A stretch of 41,331 nucleotides of DNA, taken from assembly GCA_027067575.1 (NCBI GenBank), contig JAMOVQ010000094.1, forward strand, positions 1-41,331. The letters run 5' to 3'. Origin of the DNA: Thermoanaerobaculia bacterium (GTDB lineage Bacteria; Acidobacteriota; Thermoanaerobaculia; Thermoanaerobaculales; Sulfomarinibacteraceae). A program made the position numbers and the translations under genes. How positions within the stretch are numbered: the first letter of the stretch is position 1; every line of letters starts with the position of its first letter. Of this stretch, positions 1 to 8,269 are shown piece after piece. The notes beneath the pieces are model-generated. The model was given only the letters and a program-made list of their open reading frames with translations, searched no databases and was not told the DNA's origin.

Positions 1-896
1 CCGACGGCGACTGGAGCGGGACCGTTGATCTCGCCGGTTCGGGAGGCGGCTACGGTTCCGAGACCGCCCAGGTTCAGGTGACGGTGACGGACAACGACTC
101 GCCGGGCGTGACGGTCAACCCGACCACGATCAACGTCTCGGAGGATGGGGCCACCGATTCGTACACCCTCGTCCTGAATACTCAGCCAACGGGAGACGTG
201 ACGATCGGAATCTCGTGGGGGAATCAGCTGATGATCTCACCCAACTCCGTGACGTTCACGTCGGCGAACTGGGACACGGCGCAGACCATCCAGGTCAGTG
301 CAATCGACGATGGGAATCTCGAAGGTGATCATACGGAAGTGATCACCCACGACATCACGGCGAGCGCCGATCCCGACTACACGTCGGGCAACATCACCAT
401 CGACGACGTGACGGCAAACATCACGGATAATGAGCCGGTCTATCTGTTCATTGATTCGGATGGTGATGCGCTTGGGTATGGCGGGTTCTCCGTCGATGTT
501 GCCGAGGAGGGCCAGACGAGTGACACGTTCATGGTCATGTTGATGGACGATCCTTCGGACGATGTCACGGTGACGCTGACGCCTGATGGCAACGTGACGG
601 TGGATCCGACCACGTTGACGTTCACTTCCTCCAACGGAACGGCCCCGCAGACCGTGACGGTCACTGCGATCGACGACAATGTCTTCGAGGGTGGCGTCGG
701 CCACATCTATGCAGCCAATGTTGGGGTCTCGGCGTCGAGTGCCGATCCGATCTTCGATGGGGCGACGGCCGATGTCCCCATCAATGTCGAGGACAACGAC
801 CGTGCACCCGCCGTGCCGGTGCTCGGTCACACTGGCCTGGTGCTCCTCATCGGACTCCTGACCGCCATTGGAGTGGCCGTGCTCCGGCGCCGCTGA
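1..896 (+). CDS. C-terminal part of a secreted Calx-beta-like repeat protein with IPTL-CTERM-like tail
   Basis: The gene enters from the left edge; the open frame (third base of the window begins a codon) runs without a stop to 896. Two repeats of roughly 115 residues follow each other, each with the pattern P-TTL/I-F-S-N-W-QT-V-V-AIDD-EG-H and ending in a DND/DNE turn, as in Calx-beta-like extracellular repeats that often bind calcium. The last 28 residues are a short VPVLGHTG motif, a hydrophobic stretch and three terminal arginines. That is the layout of the IPTL-CTERM sorting signal (usual motif IPTLSEWG), although here the motif is divergent. I infer an exported, surface- or matrix-associated protein. 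The N terminus and any signal peptide lie outside the window. Family assignment is by repeat style only. Confidence 0.75.
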   Translation, partial: DGDWSGTVDLAGSGGGYGSETAQVQVTVTDNDSPGVTVNPTTINVSEDGATDSYTLVLNTQPTGDVTIGISWGNQLMISPNSVTFTSANWDTAQTIQVSAIDDGNLEGDHTEVITHDITASADPDYTSGNITIDDVTANITDNEPVYLFIDSDGDALGYGGFSVDVAEEGQTSDTFMVMLMDDPSDDVTVTLTPDGNVTVDPTTLTFTSSNGTAPQTVTVTAIDDNVFEGGVGHIYAANVGVSASSADPIFDGATADVPINVEDNDRAPAVPVLGHTGLVLLIGLLTAIGVAVLRRR

Positions 897-921
897 GGCC
901 TGGCCTTCTCATTCCGGATAG

Positions 922-952
922 CCGCCCCGGGGAGACCTCGGGGCGGTTTTTT
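922..952 (+). terminator. Rho-independent terminator of the Calx-beta-like gene
   Basis: Stem CCGCCCCG (922-929) pairs with CGGGGCGG (939-946) across a 9-nt loop and is followed directly by six T (947-952). It begins 26 nt after the stop codon. Confidence 0.9.
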
Positions 953-1120
953 CGATCGGAGCAGTGGGGACGGAACCCTTCGGGCTGCGTTCGGAGTATT
1001 CGCTCGGGACAGGGAGGCTGCGGGAGTGTGTTCCGGGAGTCGAGATGACATTTCCGGTGGGGAGGTCGTTTCATGCCAGCGCAACGGCATCGTCCGGACC
1101 GGAGCTTGCAAACCGGAATG

Positions 1121-1143
1121 AGTCGTGAGAAACTTCCACGACT
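1121..1143 (+). other. Small hairpin in the leader of the Asp-box/PKD gene
   Basis: AGTCGTG (1121-1127) and CACGACT (1137-1143) form a perfect 7-bp stem with a 9-nt loop, 39 nt before the chosen ATG. There is no T-run, so it is not a terminator. It could be a 5'-UTR stability or regulatory element, or chance. The rest of 953-1182 shows no gene and no convincing promoter. Confidence 0.35.
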
Positions 1144-1182
1144 GTTCATGGGCCGGATCGGGCCGGCGTGATGGAGGGCGCA

Positions 1183-4100
1183 ATGAAAGAAAACGTGATT
1201 CGCAGGGGAGCGATCATCCTCGTCATCTTTGGACTGCTCGCAGGAACGGTTCCTGCCGTCCTCGCGGATGGGGGCGACATCGATCAGACGCTGGGAGTGG
1301 ACCAGCGCGTCGATTACAAGTCGCTGACGGACTACGGCCCGTGGGACGACCGCAACTACGGGATAACCTACGAGGATCTGCAATGGCTCGCGCCGGACGA
1401 GGCATCGATCAAGATGGCCGTTCCGGCGTTCGCCCGGATCGAATGGCGGAAGAAGCATCCCGAGATGAAGAACCCCGGGGTGACCTATCCCCGATCGTTC
1501 CCTGAGATCTTCAAGATCGTCTACGGTGGGCTGCTCGTCGATGGGCATTTCGTGACGTCGCCCCGCTCCGAGGAGGAGGACCGGGCGGACTGGAACGGCG
1601 AGATCAAGATCGAGCCGGGTGCCGAGTCGGCCATCGCCATCAATCCGACCAACACGGATCAGGTCATCGCCGGGTTCAACACCTCGACGCCGCATCAGCG
1701 GATGGTGTACTCGACGGATGGTGGGCAGACCTGGCAGTTCTCGGTCGACCTGGCGTCGAGCTGTTGTGACCCGACCGTGGCGTGGTCCTCCGACGGCCAG
1801 ACGGCGTACACGGCTTCTCTTCTCAACTGCGGCTTCAGCGGTTGCGGCGTCGCAGTCTTCAGGTCGACCGACTTCGGCCAGACGTGGACCAAGATCCAGG
1901 ATCTGACGGACAGCGGCTCGGACAAGGAGTTCATCCAGATCGACACGTATCCCACGTCGGCGTACAGGGACTATCTGTACGTCACCTGGCACGACGGTAA
2001 CGTGCTCCAGTTCGCCAGGCTCCGTCCGGGTCAGGCGACCTTCGATGCGGTCCAGAGCTTCACGAACGATCCCCACGGGATCGGCAGCGACATCGCCACG
2101 GACACGGCGGGCAACGTCTACTACGTCTGGCCCTCCACGACGAACCGGACCATCGTCTTCAAGAAGTCGACGGACGGCGGTGCCACCTGGACCAACGCGG
2201 CGGTGATCTCCACCACGGAAGGACAGTTCGACTGGCCGATCCCGGCCATGGAGAGCCGGAATGCCTGGATCTATGTCGCCGCCGATGCCGATCTGTCCGG
2301 GGGGGCTTACAACGACAGTGTATACGTCGCCTGGACCGATACGACCGCTCCTGATAGCTCCACCGCGGCCGACAATCACACTCAGATTCATGTGGCCTAC
2401 ACCCGAGACGGTGGTGCAACGTGGACCACGGTGATCCCGCATCCGACGGATGACGCGAACGAGGTGGACCGGTTCAACCAGTGGCTCGACGTGGACGAGA
2501 ACGGGGACGTCCACCTGATCTACTACTCCACCGAGGTCAACAGGCCGGACCGGACCCAGGTGGACCTGTTCTACCAGGTCTCCCAGGACGGCGGCCAGAC
2601 GTGGAGCACGCCCCAGCGGGTGACCTCCGTGACCTCCCCCAACATCCAGGACAGCTTCGAATACGGCGACTACAACGGTCTCGACGCCGTCTCGTCGAAG
2701 CTCCTTCCGATCTGGACGGACAACCGCGGTGGCGACAAGGCGGACTCCATCGACGTCTACACCGCCGATGGCCAGCTCTGCACGCCGCCCACCGTCGACT
2801 TCACCATCTCTCCCAACCCCGCTCAGGCCGGTGAGACGGTGACCTTCACGTCTACCGTCAGCGGCGGCACGGCCCCGTACACCTACGAGTGGGACTTCGA
2901 TGGTGACGGTGTTGTGGACTCAACCGACGCCAACCCGACCCACGTCTACAACGCCTACTACGACGGCACCGTCCGGCTCGTGGTCACCGATTCCCAGCCG
3001 TGCGGCATCACCGTGACCCACCCCATGACGGTCGATGCCCCGAGCGTGATCTACCAGGCGACCGGTACGCCGGTCGAGGTCTGCGGCGACGGTGACTCGA
3101 CCGTGGAACCGGGAGAGGAGTGGGCCGTCCCGGTGACCGTGGAGAACATCGGGAGTCAGGACGGTCAGGCGGTGCAGGCCACTGTGACCGCGGTCGGTTC
3201 TCCAGCTGGGATCACCATGACCCAGGCCACCATCGATTTCGGGACGGTGAACTCCGGAGGCACGTCGACGGCCTCGTTCCAGTTCCTGATCGACGCCTCG
3301 TACACGCCGTGCGGCTCCGAGGTCGATTTCGACCTGGGAACGATCACGTGGACCGGCGGCAGCGGCCCGGGCCAGGCAGGTATCTACACCGCACCGGTCG
3401 GTGGTGGCACGGGCACGGTCGTCCGGTATTCCGACGATTTCGAGGACGCGACCACGTGGGGCGGTCTGAACTACGCCGGTGACGACAAGTGGGCCGTCAC
3501 CACGGGACCGGGTCCGCACACCGCGGGCGAGTGGACCCGGACGAACACGGCGCTCGGCGGCAACAACAGCATGCCGGACGGCGGGAGCGGGTACTGGGTC
3601 GTCGCGGATTCGGACACGGCCGGCAGCGGCAACACGACCTCGACGATCTTGACATCCCCGGTGATCGACCTGACCGGTGTCACGCTCGGTCCCATCACGC
3701 TGGACGTGGATCTCTACTACAACGACTACTCCTCGGATAGTGAGCACGGCTACGTCGAGGTGTATGACGGGTCCACCTGGCAGACCATCGCCGACTACAA
3801 CGGATCCGACGTCAACGGCCATCAGAGCTACGACGTCACCCAGTACGCGGCGAACAATGCGGCGTTCCGGGTCCGGTTCTCGTACCAGGACGCCTCGTTC
3901 TCCTGGTGGTACTCGGTCGACAACGTGCAGGTGATCTCTCCCGTGGATCCGGTCTGTGACAACACCACGCCGTGCGGTGGCCCGATCGCGGCGTTCGAGG
4001 CGCCGGATCGCGCATGCATCGGGACGGCGGTCCAGTTCACCGACCGCTCCTCCGGAGCGGCGACCTGGTCGTGGGACTTCGGTGACGGCACGTCCGCCTC

Positions 4101-4431
4101 GTCCGACCAGAACCCGACGCACACCTTCACGGTGGCGGGGACCTACACGGTCACGCTGACCATCGACGATGGCAACGGCAACACCGACACCGTATCCCAC
4201 ACCATCACGATCATCGGCTCCACGTCGGTCGTCCTGGCCGACGTCGATGCGAACGGCATCGCGAACGCCGCGGACCTCGCCTCGTGGATCGCCGAGCTCG
4301 CCGACGGTGACGGCACCGCGGTGGGCGATCGCTGCAACGCCTTCGCGACCAGCAACCAGGCAGACATGGACGGTGATTCCGACATCGACACGGCCGACCT
4401 CGTGGCGGGCGTTGGGGCGCTGTTCCAATAG
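1183..4431 (+). CDS. Large secreted Asp-box (BNR) / PKD / dockerin-like protein
   Basis: ATG 1183 is preferred because GGAGGG lies 4 nt upstream; GTG 1168 and ATG 1171 are in-frame alternatives. A basic start followed by a hydrophobic stretch ending in AVLA is a signal peptide. Domains in order: an N-terminal region; a sialidase-like propeller with five Asp boxes (STDGGQTW, STDFGQTW, STDGGATW, TRDGGATW, SQDGGQTW); a PKD domain (YEWDFDGDG); a CARDB-like sandwich; a jelly-roll segment beginning SDDFEDATTW; a second PKD domain (WSWDFGDG). The C terminus has two calcium-loop-like segments (DVDANGIANAADL and DMDGDSDIDTADL), as in dockerin-like domains. At 1,082 residues it is a large extracellular protein. 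I do not see catalytic sialidase residues I could defend, so the propeller may only bind. A strong terminator follows. Confidence 0.85.
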   Translation: MKENVIRRGAIILVIFGLLAGTVPAVLADGGDIDQTLGVDQRVDYKSLTDYGPWDDRNYGITYEDLQWLAPDEASIKMAVPAFARIEWRKKHPEMKNPGVTYPRSFPEIFKIVYGGLLVDGHFVTSPRSEEEDRADWNGEIKIEPGAESAIAINPTNTDQVIAGFNTSTPHQRMVYSTDGGQTWQFSVDLASSCCDPTVAWSSDGQTAYTASLLNCGFSGCGVAVFRSTDFGQTWTKIQDLTDSGSDKEFIQIDTYPTSAYRDYLYVTWHDGNVLQFARLRPGQATFDAVQSFTNDPHGIGSDIATDTAGNVYYVWPSTTNRTIVFKKSTDGGATWTNAAVISTTEGQFDWPIPAMESRNAWIYVAADADLSGGAYNDSVYVAWTDTTAPDSSTAADNHTQIHVAYTRDGGATWTTVIPHPTDDANEVDRFNQWLDVDENGDVHLIYYSTEVNRPDRTQVDLFYQVSQDGGQTWSTPQRVTSVTSPNIQDSFEYGDYNGLDAVSSKLLPIWTDNRGGDKADSIDVYTADGQLCTPPTVDFTISPNPAQAGETVTFTSTVSGGTAPYTYEWDFDGDGVVDSTDANPTHVYNAYYDGTVRLVVTDSQPCGITVTHPMTVDAPSVIYQATGTPVEVCGDGDSTVEPGEEWAVPVTVENIGSQDGQAVQATVTAVGSPAGITMTQATIDFGTVNSGGTSTASFQFLIDASYTPCGSEVDFDLGTITWTGGSGPGQAGIYTAPVGGGTGTVVRYSDDFEDATTWGGLNYAGDDKWAVTTGPGPHTAGEWTRTNTALGGNNSMPDGGSGYWVVADSDTAGSGNTTSTILTSPVIDLTGVTLGPITLDVDLYYNDYSSDSEHGYVEVYDGSTWQTIADYNGSDVNGHQSYDVTQYAANNAAFRVRFSYQDASFSWWYSVDNVQVISPVDPVCDNTTPCGGPIAAFEAPDRACIGTAVQFTDRSSGAATWSWDFGDGTSASSDQNPTHTFTVAGTYTVTLTIDDGNGNTDTVSHTITIIGSTSVVLADVDANGIANAADLASWIAELADGDGTAVGDRCNAFATSNQADMDGDSDIDTADLVAGVGALFQ

Positions 4432-4453
4432 GGCGGACCCATACGAACACGAT

Positions 4454-4482
4454 GGGCGGGGCCTCCGGGCCCCGCCCTTTTT
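4454..4482 (+). terminator. Rho-independent terminator of the Asp-box/PKD gene
   Basis: GGGCGGGGCC (4454-4463) pairs perfectly with GGCCCCGCCC (4468-4477) around a TCCG loop, followed by five T (4478-4482). It lies 22 nt after the stop codon. Confidence 0.93.
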
Positions 4483-5004
4483 CGTAAACGAGGGACTCGC
4501 AACACGGAACACGATCTCGCGGGGTTCCTGAAAGCGGTATGGGGCACAGGTGAGAACTCGCCGCAGGCCACGCCGTACGCCCTTCGTCGCGGGGCGAGCG
4601 GGTCGCGGTGTTTCGGCTCGAAGCACAGTTGTCAAGGGACACCCAGATTCCCGCAGTTGGGGGACATCCGTCTTCCCGGCGTGGGAACGCCTCCTCTGTT
4701 CTTCCTTCACGAAGTTTCCGGCTCCTTCCAGCGGTGAGGGAGACGTTCTGCCATCGGCCGTGAACCGCGGCACCGCAGGTGCCGAGTCCAGAACGATGAT
4801 TCTGTCGAGTTCGCGACCGGTGGTGAGCCAACTCCGGGTCCGTTGCTCTGATTCACTGACGGGGCAGGCCGGCCGGCAAGGTCCTTGGATGGGAGCTCGA
4901 TGGCGGGACGGTTCTCCCGACGCACACAGGATGGGCAAGACCTGGGGACTGCCCGGGCCACCGAAGGGGCGTTCCGGGGCGTGGTGTGCTACCCTCTCGG
5001 CGGG
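4483..5004. other. Gene-free stretch before phnD
   Basis: About 520 bases without a credible gene: open frames here match no family and lack ribosome-binding sites. Two similar words, AAGGGACACCC (near 4634-4644) and GGGGGACATCC (near 4659-4669), lie 25 nt apart and recall the GGGACAC repeat at 12.5 kb. TACCCT (4990-4995) could be the -10 box for phnD, only 9 nt before its ATG. Confidence 0.4.
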
Positions 5005-6372
5005 ATGGAACCGGGGAGGAGGTTGGTCTCGCGCGTTGGCTGGGCCGTGCTGGTCCTGCTGTTCGTGATCTTTGTGTGGGGGCTACACAGGCGTGCAGTC
5101 CTGGAGGCCAGCGGCGAGACGGTGATCCGGATGCTGTTCGTCCCCTCGGTGGAGCAGGGGACGTTGGTCCGGCGTGGGGACGAGCTGGCCCGGTTCATCC
5201 GCGCCGACAGCGGGCTGACGCTGCGCTCCGAGGTGCCCACGAGCTATGCGGCGGTGATCCAGGCGCTGGGGACCGGGCAGGCAGACGTGGCGTGGGTCCC
5301 CGCGTTCGCGTACGTGCTCGCCCACGCGAGGTACGGTGCGGAGGCGAGGCTCCAGATCGTTCGGTCGTACGACGTCTTCGGGATCGTGGTGACGAGGGAG
5401 GGGCCGGGCGAGCCAGCGGAGCTCGCCGAGCTCGGGGGCCGGCGAATCACCGTTCCAGGAACCTTGCCCGACGATCTCCGGCAGCGCGTGGTGGAGTGGC
5501 TGGACGCCGAGGCGCCGGGCTGGATCGAGGTGGCGGCGGATGACGACCTCGACGCGGTGCGGGCGCTGGTGGAGAATCCGGCGGGTGTCGATGCGGCCGT
5601 GTCGTCCCACGTCTTTTCGGGGCCCAACGATCTGGTGGGCGACGGGCGCAAGGCGCTGGAGGCTTTGCGGCCTGGGACGCTGCGGGAGACACGGGTCCTC
5701 GCCAAGACCGCTCAGCCGGTGGCGGAGCTGACCACGAGCTACAACGGGTGCATCCTGACCCGGACGGATTCCGGAATCCGCCGGCTCGACGACCTCAACG
5801 GCCGCACCATTGCGTTCTCGGACGAGACCTCCACGTCGGGGCACGTCTTCGCCCGGGCCCTTCTCGATGCCGCCGGGGTGCGGCTTGGGCACGTGCTGTT
5901 CGCCGGCGGCCACGCCAACGTCGTGCAGGCCGTGGCAGACGGGAAGGTCGCCGCGGGAGCTGCGTTCTACTCGCCGCCGGGTGAGCAGGAGGTCCGGGAT
6001 CACACGTTCGTGGGCGACGCCCGCCGGCTCGTGCTCAAGCGGTTTCCGAGCGATGCGGAGCGGCTTCATTTTCTCGCCGACGTGCGAATCATCGCCTTGT
6101 CTGCTCCGATCCCCAACGATGTCTGTTGCATCCGGAAGGGGTTCCCCCAACGGGTGTGGGACCGGTTCGAGGCGTCGCTCAGAAGGTTTCTCCAGACGGA
6201 GGACGGGAAGGCGGCGTTCCATGACCTGGTGGCCGGTGTGGACGCGGCGGCGTGCGACGACACGACGTTCGACGGGTTCCGCGACGCGCTCAAGCGCTCC
6301 GGCGTGAGCGCAGGGAAGTTGCTCGAGGCCGAGGAGGCGAGACTGAAGCGGCGGAAGGGGAACGGATCGTGA
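5005..6372 (+). CDS. phnD: Phosphate/phosphite/phosphonate ABC transporter substrate-binding protein with extra inserted lobe (PhnD-like)
   Basis: This is the periplasmic ligand receptor of the PhnCDE importer. ATG 5005 puts the start just before a basic stretch and a hydrophobic helix (about residues 9-27), an uncleaved anchor or signal peptide. The first lobe has the family words TSYAAVIQALGTGQADVAWV and FAYVLAHARYGAEARLQIV. The second has TSYNGCILTRTDSGIRRLDD, LNGRTIAF and DETSTSGHVFARALL, then GGHANVVQAVADGKVAAGA. Between them lies about 110 extra residues (VVTREG to VLAKT) that resemble a degenerate copy of the second lobe. At 455 residues it is much longer than usual PhnD (about 300-330). 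The stop overlaps phnC by 4 nt. The true ligand (phosphonate, phosphite, phosphate, or thiamine-type as in mycoplasma p37) cannot be read from sequence. Confidence 0.85.
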   Translation: MEPGRRLVSRVGWAVLVLLFVIFVWGLHRRAVLEASGETVIRMLFVPSVEQGTLVRRGDELARFIRADSGLTLRSEVPTSYAAVIQALGTGQADVAWVPAFAYVLAHARYGAEARLQIVRSYDVFGIVVTREGPGEPAELAELGGRRITVPGTLPDDLRQRVVEWLDAEAPGWIEVAADDDLDAVRALVENPAGVDAAVSSHVFSGPNDLVGDGRKALEALRPGTLRETRVLAKTAQPVAELTTSYNGCILTRTDSGIRRLDDLNGRTIAFSDETSTSGHVFARALLDAAGVRLGHVLFAGGHANVVQAVADGKVAAGAAFYSPPGEQEVRDHTFVGDARRLVLKRFPSDAERLHFLADVRIIALSAPIPNDVCCIRKGFPQRVWDRFEASLRRFLQTEDGKAAFHDLVAGVDAAACDDTTFDGFRDALKRSGVSAGKLLEAEEARLKRRKGNGS

Positions 6373-7166
6373 CGGAGCGGCCGGTGGGTAGCGGCGCAGA
6401 AGCCGTGCGGATCGAGGGCCTGTCGAAGGTCTTCGACGAGCGGGTCCGTGCGCTGTCGAACATCGACCTCGTTGTTCGCGAGGGCGAGTTTCTTGCGGTG
6501 CTGGGGCTCTCGGGCTCCGGAAAGTCCACGCTGCTCCGGTGCATTAACCGCCTGATCGACCCGACGGGGGGACGGATCTGGATCGACGGCGAGGAGATCA
6601 CGGCGGCGAAGGGCGCTCAGCTTCGCCGGATGCGCCAGAAGATCGCCATGATCTTCCAGCAGTTCAACCTCGTGCGCCGCCACTCGGTGATACTCAACGT
6701 GCTGACGGGAACGCTGGGCCGGACGGGCATCGCAGGCTCGCTCCTGCTGCGGTTCCCCCAGGAGGAGCGGCGGCGGGCGGTGGCGTTCCTCGAACGGGTC
6801 GGCCTCGGTGACCACGTGGAAGCACGGGCGGACACGCTCTCGGGTGGCCAGCAGCAACGGGTCGCCATCGCCCGGGCGTTGATGCAGCGGCCGCGGCTCG
6901 TGCTTGCCGACGAGCCGGTGGCGTCGCTGGATCCGGCGCTCCGCCATTCGGTGATGCGCCATATCGAGGCGCTCAACCGCGATGAAGGGCTGACGGTGCT
7001 CTGTTCGCTGCACGACATCGATCTGGTCAAGGCGTACGCCACACGGGTTGTGGCGCTCCGGGCGGGGCGCCTGGTGTGGGCGGGACTTCCGGAGGAACTG
7101 GACATGGACGTGTTTCACGAGATCTACGGCGAGGACGCCGAGATGGCCTCCAACGCGAGCCTGTGA
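6369..7166 (+). CDS. phnC: Phosphonate-type ABC transporter ATP-binding protein (PhnC)
   Basis: Cytoplasmic ATPase of the importer. GTG 6369 overlaps the phnD stop as GTGA and has AAGGGG upstream, so it is chosen over an upstream in-frame ATG inside phnD. Walker A GLSGSGKST lies at about residues 46-54 and the Q-loop region reads MIFQQFNLVRR. The signature LSGGQQQR lies near 157, Walker B VLADEPVASLDP near 177, and the switch His in LHDIDL. FNLVRRHSVILNVLTGTLG matches the PhnC branch of the ABC ATPases. The length of 265 residues is typical. It is followed immediately by phnE. Confidence 0.93.
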   Translation: MTERPVGSGAEAVRIEGLSKVFDERVRALSNIDLVVREGEFLAVLGLSGSGKSTLLRCINRLIDPTGGRIWIDGEEITAAKGAQLRRMRQKIAMIFQQFNLVRRHSVILNVLTGTLGRTGIAGSLLLRFPQEERRRAVAFLERVGLGDHVEARADTLSGGQQQRVAIARALMQRPRLVLADEPVASLDPALRHSVMRHIEALNRDEGLTVLCSLHDIDLVKAYATRVVALRAGRLVWAGLPEELDMDVFHEIYGEDAEMASNASL

Positions 7167-8269
7167 GCGGTTCGATGGCCGGGGAGACACCGCTCGCCGC
7201 AACGAGGACCCCCTGGGAGCGGGCCGTGGGCCGCCTGAAGGCCATCGTCATCGACACGGTGTTGCTGGCGCTCGCCCTGGCCATGGCCGAGTTCCTGGCG
7301 CTGGCGTTCTCGGGCCGGCGCGGACCCACGGGGATGCTGCTCGGGGCCGAGGAGATCCTGGACCTGCTCCACTACGGCTGGATCGCCTCCCTGGCGTTCG
7401 CGGGCGCGATGGTGTGGAACCTGTTCGAGCACTTCCTGGGCAGCTCCCCGGGCCGGGCGCTGGCCATGGGGCCCCGGGAGGCCGAGGAGGGGCTGGAGTG
7501 GCACGAGACGCTCCGGGGCTGGTTCGTCGCCGTGCTGATCGAGCTGACGTTCTTCACCGGCTGGCTCGTCACCGAGGTCGACCTCGGCTCGTTCCTGACC
7601 AAGTTCTCCAAGGCCTCGGGGATCGTCCGGGGGCTCGTACACCCCTCGGGCGCGGTGCTCCACCAGGGGCTCGTGCTGCTGGTCCAGACGATCTTCCTGG
7701 CGTTCATGGCCACGGCGTTCGCCATCCCCGTAGCGTTCTGCCTCTCGTTCCTCGCGGCCCGGAACCTGACCCGGGGCAGTGCCCTGTCCCGGGCGGTCTA
7801 CCTCGTGACCCGAACGGGAATGAACTTCACCCGGGCCGTGGAGCCGCTGGTCTGGGCACTGATCTTCATCTCGTGGGTCGGTATCGGCCCGTTCGCCGGG
7901 GTTCTGGCGCTCTGGGTCCACTCGGTGGCGGCGCTGACCAAGCTGTACTCGGAGCAGATCGAGTCCATCGATCCCGGCCCGGTGGACGCCATCAAGGCCA
8001 CCGGGGCCCGGACACTCCAGGTGCTGCGGTACGGTGTGGTGCCGCAGGTCATCCCGCCGTTCCTGTCGTTCACGATCTACCGGTGGGACATCAACGTCCG
8101 CATGTCCACCATCATCGGGTTCGTCGGCGGCGGCGGGATCGGCTACATCCTCAAGCCTCGGGTGGACCTCGGCGAGTGGGGCGAGGTCGGGACGCTGGTG
8201 CTCCTGATCGCCGTCACCGTCTGGCTGATGGACCTGGTGTCGGCGAAGATCCGTGAGCGGATCGTCTGA
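7163..8269 (+). CDS. phnE: Phosphonate-type ABC transporter permease (PhnE) with N-terminal extension
   Basis: Inner-membrane channel subunit. GTG 7163 overlaps the phnC stop by 4 nt, the same arrangement as phnD/phnC; ATG 7175 is an in-frame alternative. The second half is a standard PhnE permease: hydrophobic helices from FLAFMATAFAIPVAFCLSF onward, then the EAA-type loop TGARTLQVLRYGVVPQVIP that docks on the ATPase, then FVGGGGIGYIL. The first roughly 160 residues add two or more membrane segments and a soluble loop (EAEEGLEWHETLRGW) not present in ordinary 260-280-residue PhnE. One possibility is that this extension works with the enlarged PhnD; that is inference. recQ starts inside its last codons. 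Confidence 0.88.
   Translation: MSGSMAGETPLAATRTPWERAVGRLKAIVIDTVLLALALAMAEFLALAFSGRRGPTGMLLGAEEILDLLHYGWIASLAFAGAMVWNLFEHFLGSSPGRALAMGPREAEEGLEWHETLRGWFVAVLIELTFFTGWLVTEVDLGSFLTKFSKASGIVRGLVHPSGAVLHQGLVLLVQTIFLAFMATAFAIPVAFCLSFLAARNLTRGSALSRAVYLVTRTGMNFTRAVEPLVWALIFISWVGIGPFAGVLALWVHSVAALTKLYSEQIESIDPGPVDAIKATGARTLQVLRYGVVPQVIPPFLSFTIYRWDINVRMSTIIGFVGGGGIGYILKPRVDLGEWGEVGTLVLLIAVTVWLMDLVSAKIRERIV

Noticed and set aside
1183-4431. Active sialidase
   Set aside because: Asp boxes are structural and occur in many non-sialidase propellers; no catalytic Arg triad or FRIP motif is visible.
2920-4938. Long minus-strand open frame (672 codons) opposite the Asp-box/PKD gene
   Set aside because: It lies antisense to a gene with clear domains, is rich in Arg/Gly/Pro typical of GC-rich shadow frames, and has no family resemblance.
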